Of a DNA stretch of 64,000 nt, positions 57,442 to 64,000 are shown in pieces. Positions within the stretch are counted from its first letter, which is position 1. The number at the start of each line of letters is the position of its first letter. The notes under the pieces were generated by a model. It did not search any database, was not told the DNA's origin, and saw only the letters and a program-made list of their open reading frames with translations. Location of the stretch: the IMG/VR virus record IMGVR_UViG_3300042896_000648, positions 1 through 64,000 of that record; one strand, 5' to 3'. A program made the position numbers and the translations under genes. The stretch comes from a virus.

Positions 57442-58641
57442 TTATTTAAACCAATAAGGATAATGATTTTTGATATTCTCTTTCTTATTTATATTAAAGA
57501 ATCTAAATCCGGACTTAGTATTAGAAAAATTACTTTTTACCCAATTGCTAGGTGGCGAGAATGAAGGGTAGTTATAATATTGGAAATCTGTACTTGTACT
57601 ATCATCAAATAATGAAAGGTGTGAATCTCCTTTAGAAAACTCTATGAAATTTCCATCATATAATCTATTCTCCTTGCAGAAGTGATCTATTTTCTTAGCT
57701 TGCTTATCATCTAAATGTGGTTTAAAACCAAATTTTAATGCTTCTGAATCTTTACCATGAGATGTTATAAATGTATGATTTCCTACCTTATAAAAGTCTA
57801 TAAATTTCTTTTGGCTATTTACCTGTACGTTGGTGTATTTTTGTTCTAATATTCCTTTTATTGCTTGGCTCACAAAGTACCCAAATACTCCACTATGATT
57901 ATCCTCTACAATATTGTTGCATATTATCTTATCGTACCTAGTTATTAATGAATCTACCAACTTTACTCCAAACCAAACGCCTAAATCAAATGATTCTTTG
58001 TCATTCATATTTTGCGGTAATTCATGCCCTCTCCTAGTAGTTTCTCCACCTAGTCCATCCATATAATCACCTAAGTTATCTATAATCAATAAGTCTGATT
58101 TCTTATTAGTTATAGTATGATTTATCATTATACTTAATCTACTAAGAACTTCTTCTTTATCCCATTTTCCGTCATATAAAGGGTCTCCATTACCTCTTAC
58201 ATCCATTCCTATATGAGTGTCTGTATAAACAAGCCTATCAAACCATTCATTGTCTTTTTCCTCTTTATTTATATAAAAAACAGGCTTAATATGCTTGCTG
58301 ATTACTTCCTCGAAATAGTTTGGTATGTTTAATAGTTTATCGTCCTCTGTGGTGTAAAAAACTATATTATAGAATGGTATTGCGGTGTGGCTTATAAGTT
58401 TGTAGCTTCTTATTTTACTGTGGTCTAACTTATAATAATCACAGTACTCTTGAATGTTCATTAATAGTCCATCTAGTCCTATTGCTGTAAATCCTTTTAT
58501 TTTGTAGTCGTTACTCTTTGTTGTGCTTTCTTGTGGTTCTGTCTCTACTCTTTTTCCATTCTTTGCTACTTCTACTCCTTCATTTTTACGAAAAGCTTCT
58601 ATTAAGTTGGCTTCCTCGTCACTGAGTCTTAGTCTTGGCAT
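57442..58641 (-). CDS. Calcineurin-like metallophosphoesterase
   Basis: 399 residues. D-T-H (141-143), G-D-Y-M-D-G (191-196), E-D-N-H (246-249) and S-H-G (294-296) are the metal-binding motifs of the calcineurin-like phosphoesterase superfamily, as in DNA-repair nucleases and phage phosphatases. The N-terminal 130 residues include a DNA-binding-like start and a helical domain. Its place among late genes suggests a nucleic-acid end-processing or packaging role, unproven. Confidence 0.82.
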   Translation of the reverse strand: MPRLRLSDEEANLIEAFRKNEGVEVAKNGKRVETEPQESTTKSNDYKIKGFTAIGLDGLLMNIQEYCDYYKLDHSKIRSYKLISHTAIPFYNIVFYTTEDDKLLNIPNYFEEVISKHIKPVFYINKEEKDNEWFDRLVYTDTHIGMDVRGNGDPLYDGKWDKEEVLSRLSIMINHTITNKKSDLLIIDNLGDYMDGLGGETTRRGHELPQNMNDKESFDLGVWFGVKLVDSLITRYDKIICNNIVEDNHSGVFGYFVSQAIKGILEQKYTNVQVNSQKKFIDFYKVGNHTFITSHGKDSEALKFGFKPHLDDKQAKKIDHFCKENRLYDGNFIEFSKGDSHLSLFDDSTSTDFQYYNYPSFSPPSNWVKSNFSNTKSGFRFFNINKKENIKNHYPYWFK

Positions 58642-58645
58642 TTTT

Positions 58646-58921
58646 TCATTTTTTTAGTTGTATACTATCTTCTTTTATTTTTCTCTTCAATAAATTAAAT
58701 TTACGTTCTAAATTCCTATGATGCTTCAATAGCTGTTGCTCTCTTAATTTTTCTTTAAATATTGTACTCTCTAGTCTTTCTTGGCTCAATTCTGCTTGGC
58801 GATATAGTTTTTTAATCGAATCGTCCGTTACCGTAATATTTATCTTTGAATGTCCTTCTTTTTTTGGCCATACAATCAATGTAGCCATTGTTAATATAAG
58901 TGCAACGTCTATGTATTTCAT
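58646..58921 (-). CDS. Membrane-anchored coiled-coil protein
   Basis: 91 residues. One N-terminal membrane helix (4-18), then a coiled coil to the end. This is the shape of an inner-membrane spanin. Overlaps the gene before it by four bases. No outer-membrane partner is certain. Confidence 0.55.
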   Translation of the reverse strand: MKYIDVALILTMATLIVWPKKEGHSKINITVTDDSIKKLYRQAELSQERLESTIFKEKLREQQLLKHHRNLERKFNLLKRKIKEDSIQLKK

Positions 58922-59166
58922 CTCTTAATTAGGCTATCCAACTTATTGTTGGCATCAATTCTAGTCTTTAATATCAGATAGGTATTCTCCTTCTCTTCTA
59001 GTTTTTCAATGAATAAGTCCTTCTTATCCATTTCAAGCTTTAGGTATTCTTGGCTTTTATAAATAAACCCCATTAATGAGGTAAATAATATTGAAATAGC
59101 CAATACTAATTGCCAGTTCCATTGGCCTACATTAATTATACCTTTGTTGGTATTTGTATCGTTCAT
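58918..59166 (-). CDS. Single-pass membrane protein, holin candidate
   Basis: 82 residues. A short N-terminus, one membrane helix (18-37) and a charged coiled coil. It overlaps the spanin-like gene and has its own promoter. Holin, holin partner or spanin are all possible. Confidence 0.5.
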   Translation of the reverse strand: MNDTNTNKGIINVGQWNWQLVLAISILFTSLMGFIYKSQEYLKLEMDKKDLFIEKLEEKENTYLILKTRIDANNKLDSLIKR

Positions 59167-59188
59167 TATTATTCGTGGTTCAGTTATG

Positions 59189-59229
59189 CAAATATACTTA
59201 CTAATAATAACAAATCTTACTCAAATATA
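59189..59229 (-). promoter_or_regulatory. Two tandem leftward promoter elements
   Basis: TATATTTG on the minus strand at 59189-59196 and again at 59222-59229, before the membrane protein gene at 59166. Confidence 0.6.
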
Positions 59230-59292
59230 AGAAATTTTCCGTATATTATACTAATTTAATTTTTATTTATATTAACTAGGTTATTCGGTATA

Positions 59293-61152
59293 TTAAGTCA
59301 GCCATGAACTGCCGTTAAAAAAAACTTGACAAGTTACTGCCCCTCCTCCTACTGCTATTCCTAAATATGTTGGTGTTAAGGCATCGGTTACGTAGGCTAT
59401 CGAGCCGGTTATTCCTACAGGAAGTGTTGCTACGGTATATCCCCTTAGCGTTACTTGGCCTCTTAATATTGTTTGAGTTACATTCGCATCGCCTATTACT
59501 ACTTGGTTACTTGCGGTAGTATAAGTATTTGCTCCTATTGCTATAGAGTTACTTACCCCTGTTGATTGAGATACATGATACCCTGCATATTTTCCTACAA
59601 ATACATTGTCCGCTCCTGCTAATATATTATATCCCGAAAAACTACCAATAGCAGTATTATTAGACGCTGTGGTTAACCCCAATGAATTAAAACCTACAGA
59701 AGTACTATTATTTCCTGAAACAGCAGTTTGATAAGCTAATGAGCCTATTGCTGTGTTTTGAAATCCTGTACTTAAAGTTCCTGCTCTATCCCCTAATCCT
59801 GTATTATTTGATTGTGTAGTTACACTTGTAAATGATTTATACCCAATTGTTGTAGTAGATGCAGCTGTAGTTATATTTTTAGCTGCCTCTAATCCAATTG
59901 CTATATTTTGTAAACCTGTAGTATTTAAACTTAATGCACTATTACCTATTGCTATATTACTTGCTCCAGTAACCATAGCAAGTGCTGTGCCTGTTCCGCT
60001 TCCTGCACCTGATGCAACGAAGTATGTTCCTATAGTATTATTGGCTGAACCGATTAGAGTAAAGTTAGTAGTTCCTGCACTTATTATCCGATAGGTTGTT
60101 CCTACTACGAAACTTCCTGCGTTAGTGTTAGTTATGTTACCTAGTGCTAAATATCCAACTCCTAAGTTATTTGAAGCTAAATTATTATATAGCGAGTAGT
60201 TTCCTGTCGATGTATTATAATTACCTGATATATTTAAGAGAAAAGAGTTTGCTCCATTGGCAGTATTATTAGTTCCTGTCATTGAAGTATTTCCTGAATT
60301 TATACCAGCAAAAAAGTTATTAGTACCATAGTTATGAAGGAATAAAACCCCACCCTTAGTAATATTACCACTTGTACTTGTACTTGCATCTAACTCTATA
60401 TTTCCTACTACCTTTAGCTTTGCGTTAGCGTCACTCCAAGTTCCACTTAAACTACCTAGTAAGGTTTGTCCGCTCCGTCTTATGGCATCACTTTCTAATG
60501 ATACTGTGGCGTTAGTTATTTGCGTTCCACCACTTGTTGCAAACATTTGTGCGTTATTCGCTGTCGCTGCTTGCGTTACAAGTCCGCCACCTGAATCAAA
60601 TCCTAAAGTATTAGCTATTGTTCCACTAGAAGGCGTTATGGTACTTGATACTCCGTTAATACTAGAGGTTAAAGCACTTGAACTAGCCGTTAAGCTATTC
60701 GAGTTTACTATAGGTGCGGTATCGCTTACTCCGTTCACCACACTTGTCATAGTATTTACACTACTCGATATGTCATTAGTTGTTCCACTACCACCTGATT
60801 CTTTTACTAAACTTCCGCCCGCATCAAAACCTAATGAGTAGGCTATTGTTCCCGAACTTGGTGTTAAAGTACTAGACACTCCGTTTACGCTTGATACAAG
60901 AGCGCTAGAACTAGCCGTAAGTGAGTTTGAGTTAATAATAGTCGCTGTATCACTCAAAGCATCTACTGTGCTAGTCATAGTGTTTCCACTGCTATCTAGT
61001 ACGTTTGATTCTACATTACCTCCAGGGAAGTTTACACTAAAATCAGGTCTATGACCCTTTGAGCCACCTGGTGTAATAGTTATACTTCCATCTTCTGATG
61101 TAGCTGAAAATATTTCAGGGTTATTTAGGGTTGAGTAGTCTTCGCAGATCAT
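59293..61152 (-). CDS. Tail fibre with YadA-like head repeats
   Basis: 619 residues. Residues about 58-120 and 130-195 are two copies of a 65-residue unit (N-S-N-S-L-T-A-S-S-S-A-L, then P-S-S-G-T-I-A, G-F-D-x-G-G). Residues 300-560 carry many N-T-A-I-G / N-I-A-I-G turns with A-L or S-L, the left-handed repeat of YadA-type adhesin heads. Such trimeric fibres bind host surfaces. Confidence 0.8.
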   Translation of the reverse strand: MICEDYSTLNNPEIFSATSEDGSITITPGGSKGHRPDFSVNFPGGNVESNVLDSSGNTMTSTVDALSDTATIINSNSLTASSSALVSSVNGVSSTLTPSSGTIAYSLGFDAGGSLVKESGGSGTTNDISSSVNTMTSVVNGVSDTAPIVNSNSLTASSSALTSSINGVSSTITPSSGTIANTLGFDSGGGLVTQAATANNAQMFATSGGTQITNATVSLESDAIRRSGQTLLGSLSGTWSDANAKLKVVGNIELDASTSTSGNITKGGVLFLHNYGTNNFFAGINSGNTSMTGTNNTANGANSFLLNISGNYNTSTGNYSLYNNLASNNLGVGYLALGNITNTNAGSFVVGTTYRIISAGTTNFTLIGSANNTIGTYFVASGAGSGTGTALAMVTGASNIAIGNSALSLNTTGLQNIAIGLEAAKNITTAASTTTIGYKSFTSVTTQSNNTGLGDRAGTLSTGFQNTAIGSLAYQTAVSGNNSTSVGFNSLGLTTASNNTAIGSFSGYNILAGADNVFVGKYAGYHVSQSTGVSNSIAIGANTYTTASNQVVIGDANVTQTILRGQVTLRGYTVATLPVGITGSIAYVTDALTPTYLGIAVGGGAVTCQVFFNGSSWLT

Positions 61153-61216
61153 AATATCTTAAACAAGCAATAAATTATAATTTAATTTAGGTGTGTAAAT
61201 CTCTATTCCTACCATG

Positions 61217-62260
61217 TTAAAACTGTAAATTCAAGCTATCCAAATAAGATGTAATTGTATTGGCAATACCTGTATGGCTTATCAATGTGCCGGGGTGTAA
61301 ACAATCTGTATTCGTTGCAGGAACGTCTGAAGTAGCCCAAATTGTAGAAGGTGTCGCTGTTCTATCAAAAGAAGTTGCCAAATTTAAAAACTTAACATTT
61401 GGGTCTGCTGCTGCTGTTACACTCGCAGCCATTGCCGTACGGTAGGCATCTAAATTTGTATTTCTTAACGTCTGCTGTGTTGGTGTTGAACCTAAAAATA
61501 CCATTATAGCATTTGGCCAAAAAGCTTTTTTGTAAGCTATCATATTATCAATATTTGACCGATATAAAGTAGTTCCAATAGATTGACTGCTATCATTTAC
61601 CCCTAATTGATAAAATATTAATGTCGGTTCATCTACATACAATGAGCCGTAAGTCAATAAATTATTGAAACTTGTTGAAGTTTTACCGCCCCATGCTTTT
61701 TGAGTTAATCTGAATCCTTGAGCATATTTTTTTGCACACCAATCACGAACTTGAAATTGATAATAATTCCTATTTCCAATTGCATTAGCTGTAAATGCTG
61801 TGATAGAATCGCCCATCCAGTATATTTTACGAGGTGCATTAAAATTGAAGTCATTTAACATTCGAATTGCACTGAATGTGCTTCCAATTTTAACCGCAGT
61901 TCCTGCTTGGGTACTATCGGCATACAAACTCCAATTTGAGCCTAAAGGATGTATATAATTGTCGAATGAAAAACTTACTTGACAATTTTTGGGAACAAAC
62001 GCACCACTAAGAACACTTGCAACTTCACCTGTTGCATCTCCATTCATTGAGCTATATAAGGAAACTGATTCGGTAGCTGAAAGTGTTATTTTTGGATTAA
62101 TAAATAAATATGGTCCTGAATCATTTGGTGCTAATGAAAATATATTTGCTTGATTCGATGATGTAATAGTACCCGACCACGCTCCGCCTGCATTAATATT
62201 ATATCCTTCCTGCAATAATATTGTTTCTAATTTCGATTTATCGTTTACTGGAAATGCCAT
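61217..62260 (-). CDS. Tail spike/fibre with SGNH hydrolase domain
   Basis: 347 residues. A beta-rich N-terminal part (1-140) is followed by an SGNH/GDSL esterase: G-D-S-I (150-153), G-G-K-T (191-194), L-G-V-N-D (219-223) and D-x-x-H-P (319-323), giving Ser151 and the Asp/His pair. Phage enzymes of this type deacetylate host capsule or exopolysaccharide during adsorption. It sits between two fibre genes. Confidence 0.88.
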   Translation of the reverse strand: MAFPVNDKSKLETILLQEGYNINAGGAWSGTITSSNQANIFSLAPNDSGPYLFINPKITLSATESVSLYSSMNGDATGEVASVLSGAFVPKNCQVSFSFDNYIHPLGSNWSLYADSTQAGTAVKIGSTFSAIRMLNDFNFNAPRKIYWMGDSITAFTANAIGNRNYYQFQVRDWCAKKYAQGFRLTQKAWGGKTSTSFNNLLTYGSLYVDEPTLIFYQLGVNDSSQSIGTTLYRSNIDNMIAYKKAFWPNAIMVFLGSTPTQQTLRNTNLDAYRTAMAASVTAAADPNVKFLNLATSFDRTATPSTIWATSDVPATNTDCLHPGTLISHTGIANTITSYLDSLNLQF

Positions 62261-62281
62261 ATTTTATTTTAAATTTTAAAT

Positions 62282-63190
62282 TTATATTTTTACTGAAGCT
62301 TGCCACATGAGGTAGCCGTTTGGATAAAGTTTATATTCACTTGGTTGCCCTCCGTTGTTTACCGTGTCGGTCAAAACTAGAATGTTTTTAGGTATTTCTC
62401 CAACAAGTATTGAAGCTATATCACTGTAATTACTTACAGTAAGATAATAGTCTAATAGGTTATTTAATCCACCACCTGCACTTGGTAGTTCTAGTCTTGA
62501 TTCGGTAGTGTCATCAAACAACAAGTCTATAGTAGCCGTACCCGTAGTCATTACACCGTATATTACTATTACTATCTTATCTGTAACAAGGACAGGTATA
62601 GTATCAGGGTTTAATGCTACTGTATTATTTTGTACTATTGCATTTGATGATACTATAGTAGTGTCGTCAAATGTTAGTAATAGTGTTTCTGTTCCACCGC
62701 CATTTCTCTTATATAGTTCTGCATAAGAATAATAGTGGTTACTTCCTACTGCTTTCTCTGTTTCGTAGTGTAGGTGTAGTGTACCTATTGGGATATTTAA
62801 TGACCCTAATTCGCCTGCTTCAATTAGGAATTTCCCTAGTATTGTAGGTGTGGTACTTACTCCTACTGTTGTAGTTACTGTAGGTAAGGCAGATTGTACG
62901 TAGTCTTGAATGTTTACAGCCTTATAATATGGTGCGCCTACTGTCGAAAGCGTTTCAGTAAACATATAGATACTAGCATTACCCGTTTCAGGATATTTCC
63001 ATGCTACTCCTAAGTCTGCTGTCGAATCTGCGGTAAGTACTTGTCCATCAAGTCCTACTGCTAGTCTATTGGCCGCACCCGTTTCGTCACCTACTATCAA
63101 ATCCCCTAGTTCTTCTAGCGGATTCGTTAGTGGCGTAGTACAGCAATCGTCTATTATTACCGGTTGGTTATTGTTTGGTCTGTATCCCAT
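62282..63190 (-). CDS. Tail fibre/appendage protein
   Basis: 302 residues. D-L-I-V-G-D-E-T-G-A-A-N-R-L (about 28-41) and L-D-G-Q-V-L-T-A-D is a fibre-attachment style motif. The rest is a beta-rich receptor-binding-like body. The end (E-Y-K-L-Y-P-N-G-Y-L-M-W-Q) is echoed by the next gene upstream. Confidence 0.7.
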   Translation of the reverse strand: MGYRPNNNQPVIIDDCCTTPLTNPLEELGDLIVGDETGAANRLAVGLDGQVLTADSTADLGVAWKYPETGNASIYMFTETLSTVGAPYYKAVNIQDYVQSALPTVTTTVGVSTTPTILGKFLIEAGELGSLNIPIGTLHLHYETEKAVGSNHYYSYAELYKRNGGGTETLLLTFDDTTIVSSNAIVQNNTVALNPDTIPVLVTDKIVIVIYGVMTTGTATIDLLFDDTTESRLELPSAGGGLNNLLDYYLTVSNYSDIASILVGEIPKNILVLTDTVNNGGQPSEYKLYPNGYLMWQASVKI

Positions 63191-63199
63191 TATCTTTTA

Positions 63200-63451
63200 T
63201 TATACTACTACTGTTGAGTTTTGTAAGAATAGTGTGCCGTCAGGCCACAATCTGTATTCTGTCATAGCATCAGCTTCTTCCTCGTCTTCTTCTACTAATA
63301 TAGTTAAAGGATAAGCCTTTGGCTCTACTAATAATAAGGCCACGTGTGTTGGTACTATTTCAAAAAAAAGGTCAAATACTACTTCTTCTGTAGCTGGGTC
63401 TGAATTTTTCAGTCCTAATAAGGTTACGTCTTTATCTCCTGGGGTTTGCAT
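63200..63451 (-). CDS. Small fibre-associated protein
   Basis: 83 residues. Its end E-Y-R-L-W-P-D-G-T-L-F-L-Q matches the C-terminus of the fibre gene behind it, with an acidic linker (E-E-D-E-E-E) before. Probably an adaptor or short fibre. Confidence 0.6.
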   Translation of the reverse strand: MQTPGDKDVTLLGLKNSDPATEEVVFDLFFEIVPTHVALLLVEPKAYPLTILVEEDEEEADAMTEYRLWPDGTLFLQNSTVVV

Positions 63452-63570
63452 AATTATAGATTATTAGATTTGCGTAGTAAATTAGATTGTGTGGTTCTTT
63501 AAGGTTATGTAAAAATACTAAATATTTCTTGGTTATTTTTCAATTTTTAACTCGAATGTATTTTTAAAAT

Positions 63571-63604
63571 AAATTAAGCCAAGAAATTAATCTTGGCTTA
63601 ATTT
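63571..63604. terminator. Terminator behind the capsid gene
   Basis: A perfect 13-bp inverted repeat (AAATTAAGCCAAG with CTTGGCTTAATTT) lies seven bases behind the stop of the leftward capsid-type gene. The T-run is short, so strength is uncertain. Confidence 0.65.
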
Positions 63605-63612
63605 ATCAGCTA

Positions 63613-64000
63613 TTAAGCACAAACATCAGTCAAAAGTCCTGCATAGATCCCCGTCTGAGGATTATCACAGCCAACAGCAGGTCTTGTAAACAAATCCCAA
63701 CGAGCTCTGTATTGGAAGTCATAAACAGTTTCAGACAAACAAGATGCTGTACGAGCTGAAATAAATGTGTCAAACAAGAAGTTTGCAGCATCACCTCTAC
63801 AGTTACGGAAAGTCTGTGTCATTAATCCCATTGAGCGGTGGTATCCGTTTTGTCCATTAAGTGTAGACAAACGTCTGTTCCTATCCTCGTGTAAAGCAAG
63901 CCAGAACAAGGCTAGAGAGTTATCTTCTACGATAAAGAATGTACCAGGGGCAAAAACGTCATCAATAGTAGTATCTAGGTAGAAATTACCTCTTAAACCA
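63613..64000 (-). CDS. Probable major capsid protein, 5' end cut by window
   Basis: The visible 128 residues run off the window. They include F-Y-L-D-T-T, a long helical D-A-A-N-F-L-F-D region and Y-R-A-R-W-D-L-F-T-R-P near the end, which fit the C-terminal part of major capsid proteins of Bacteroidota siphophages. It is followed by its own terminator, fitting very high expression. Portal and protease genes should lie to the right of the window. Confidence 0.5.
   Translation of the reverse strand, partial: GLRGNFYLDTTIDDVFAPGTFFIVEDNSLALFWLALHEDRNRRLSTLNGQNGYHRSMGLMTQTFRNCRGDAANFLFDTFISARTASCLSETVYDFQYRARWDLFTRPAVGCDNPQTGIYAGLLTDVCA

Noticed and set aside
58918-59166. Firm holin call
   Set aside because: One helix with a long coiled coil fits a spanin equally well; no family motif.
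1-64000. Integrase or attachment site showing a prophage
   Set aside because: No tyrosine or serine recombinase was found, and the tRNA-like element has no duplicated end elsewhere that I could see; gene content alone does not prove lysogeny.

Overview
This 64 kb window is most of a tailed, siphovirus-like phage genome, or a prophage/plasmid-like form of one, from a Bacteroidota (Flavobacteriia-like) host. The host call rests on very AT-rich coding sequence, A-rich leaders in place of Shine-Dalgarno sites, and repeated TAnnTTTG -7 promoter elements, several with TTG about 20 bases upstream. No integrase, DNA polymerase, portal or reverse transcriptase was recognised. Both window ends cut through genes.

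Layout. Bases 1-5.7 kb (+): HNH and AP2-type nuclease genes, a proline-rich micro-protein and many tiny host-interaction-type genes, each with its own promoter and a recurrent leader. 5.7-6.2 kb (-): one isolated gene. 6.3-19.8 kb (+): a long early/middle operon of tiny overlapping genes with ArdA antirestriction protein, a NinB-like protein, YopX, an HTH protein, small exported proteins, a T5orf172 nuclease, a Lin1244-type replication protein, a primase-helicase, ThyX and an adenine methyltransferase. Upstream of the T5orf172 gene lies a promoter followed by a strong terminator-like RNA hairpin. 19.8-21.6 kb (-): a large virion-type protein. 21.7-30.8 kb (+): small genes, an HTH regulator, an odd tRNA-like element, a PD-(D/E)XK exonuclease and SSB. 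30.8-34.6 kb (-): NinG, a cassette-like stretch of short ORFs separated by GC-rich hairpins, and a second adenine methyltransferase. 34.7-42.2 kb (-): large terminase, tape measure, and a tail assembly chaperone whose reading frame switches at a T6C slippery site. 42.2-45.5 kb (+): an accessory operon with RlpA-like and MazG-like proteins. 45.5-64 kb (-): late genes: repeat-rich tail fibres, tail and head-tail proteins, endolysin, a metallophosphoesterase, an SGNH-hydrolase fibre and, cut by the window end, a likely major capsid protein.

How it works together. Rightward blocks supply takeover, antirestriction, nucleotide metabolism (ThyX, MazG-like) and replication/recombination (primase-helicase, SSB, exonuclease, NinB, NinG). 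Leftward blocks build the particle and lyse the cell. Two divergent promoter regions with nearly the same sequence (about 21.6 and 42.2 kb) drive both directions at once.

Most notable observations: (1) a probable -1 frameshift in the tail assembly chaperone, where the protein-like frame continues past a TTTTTTC site to 41335; (2) two hairpin elements at 32.9-33.3 kb with attC-like architecture, each directly after a short ORF; (3) a terminator-ended RNA at 14.70-14.81 kb; (4) a 105-nt tRNA-like element with an abnormal anticodon region; (5) an open +1 frame after the terminase that ends in TGATG with the next gene; (6) a tandem repeat of start-to-stop octapeptide ORFs after the endolysin. All functional calls come from reading motifs; no database search was run.
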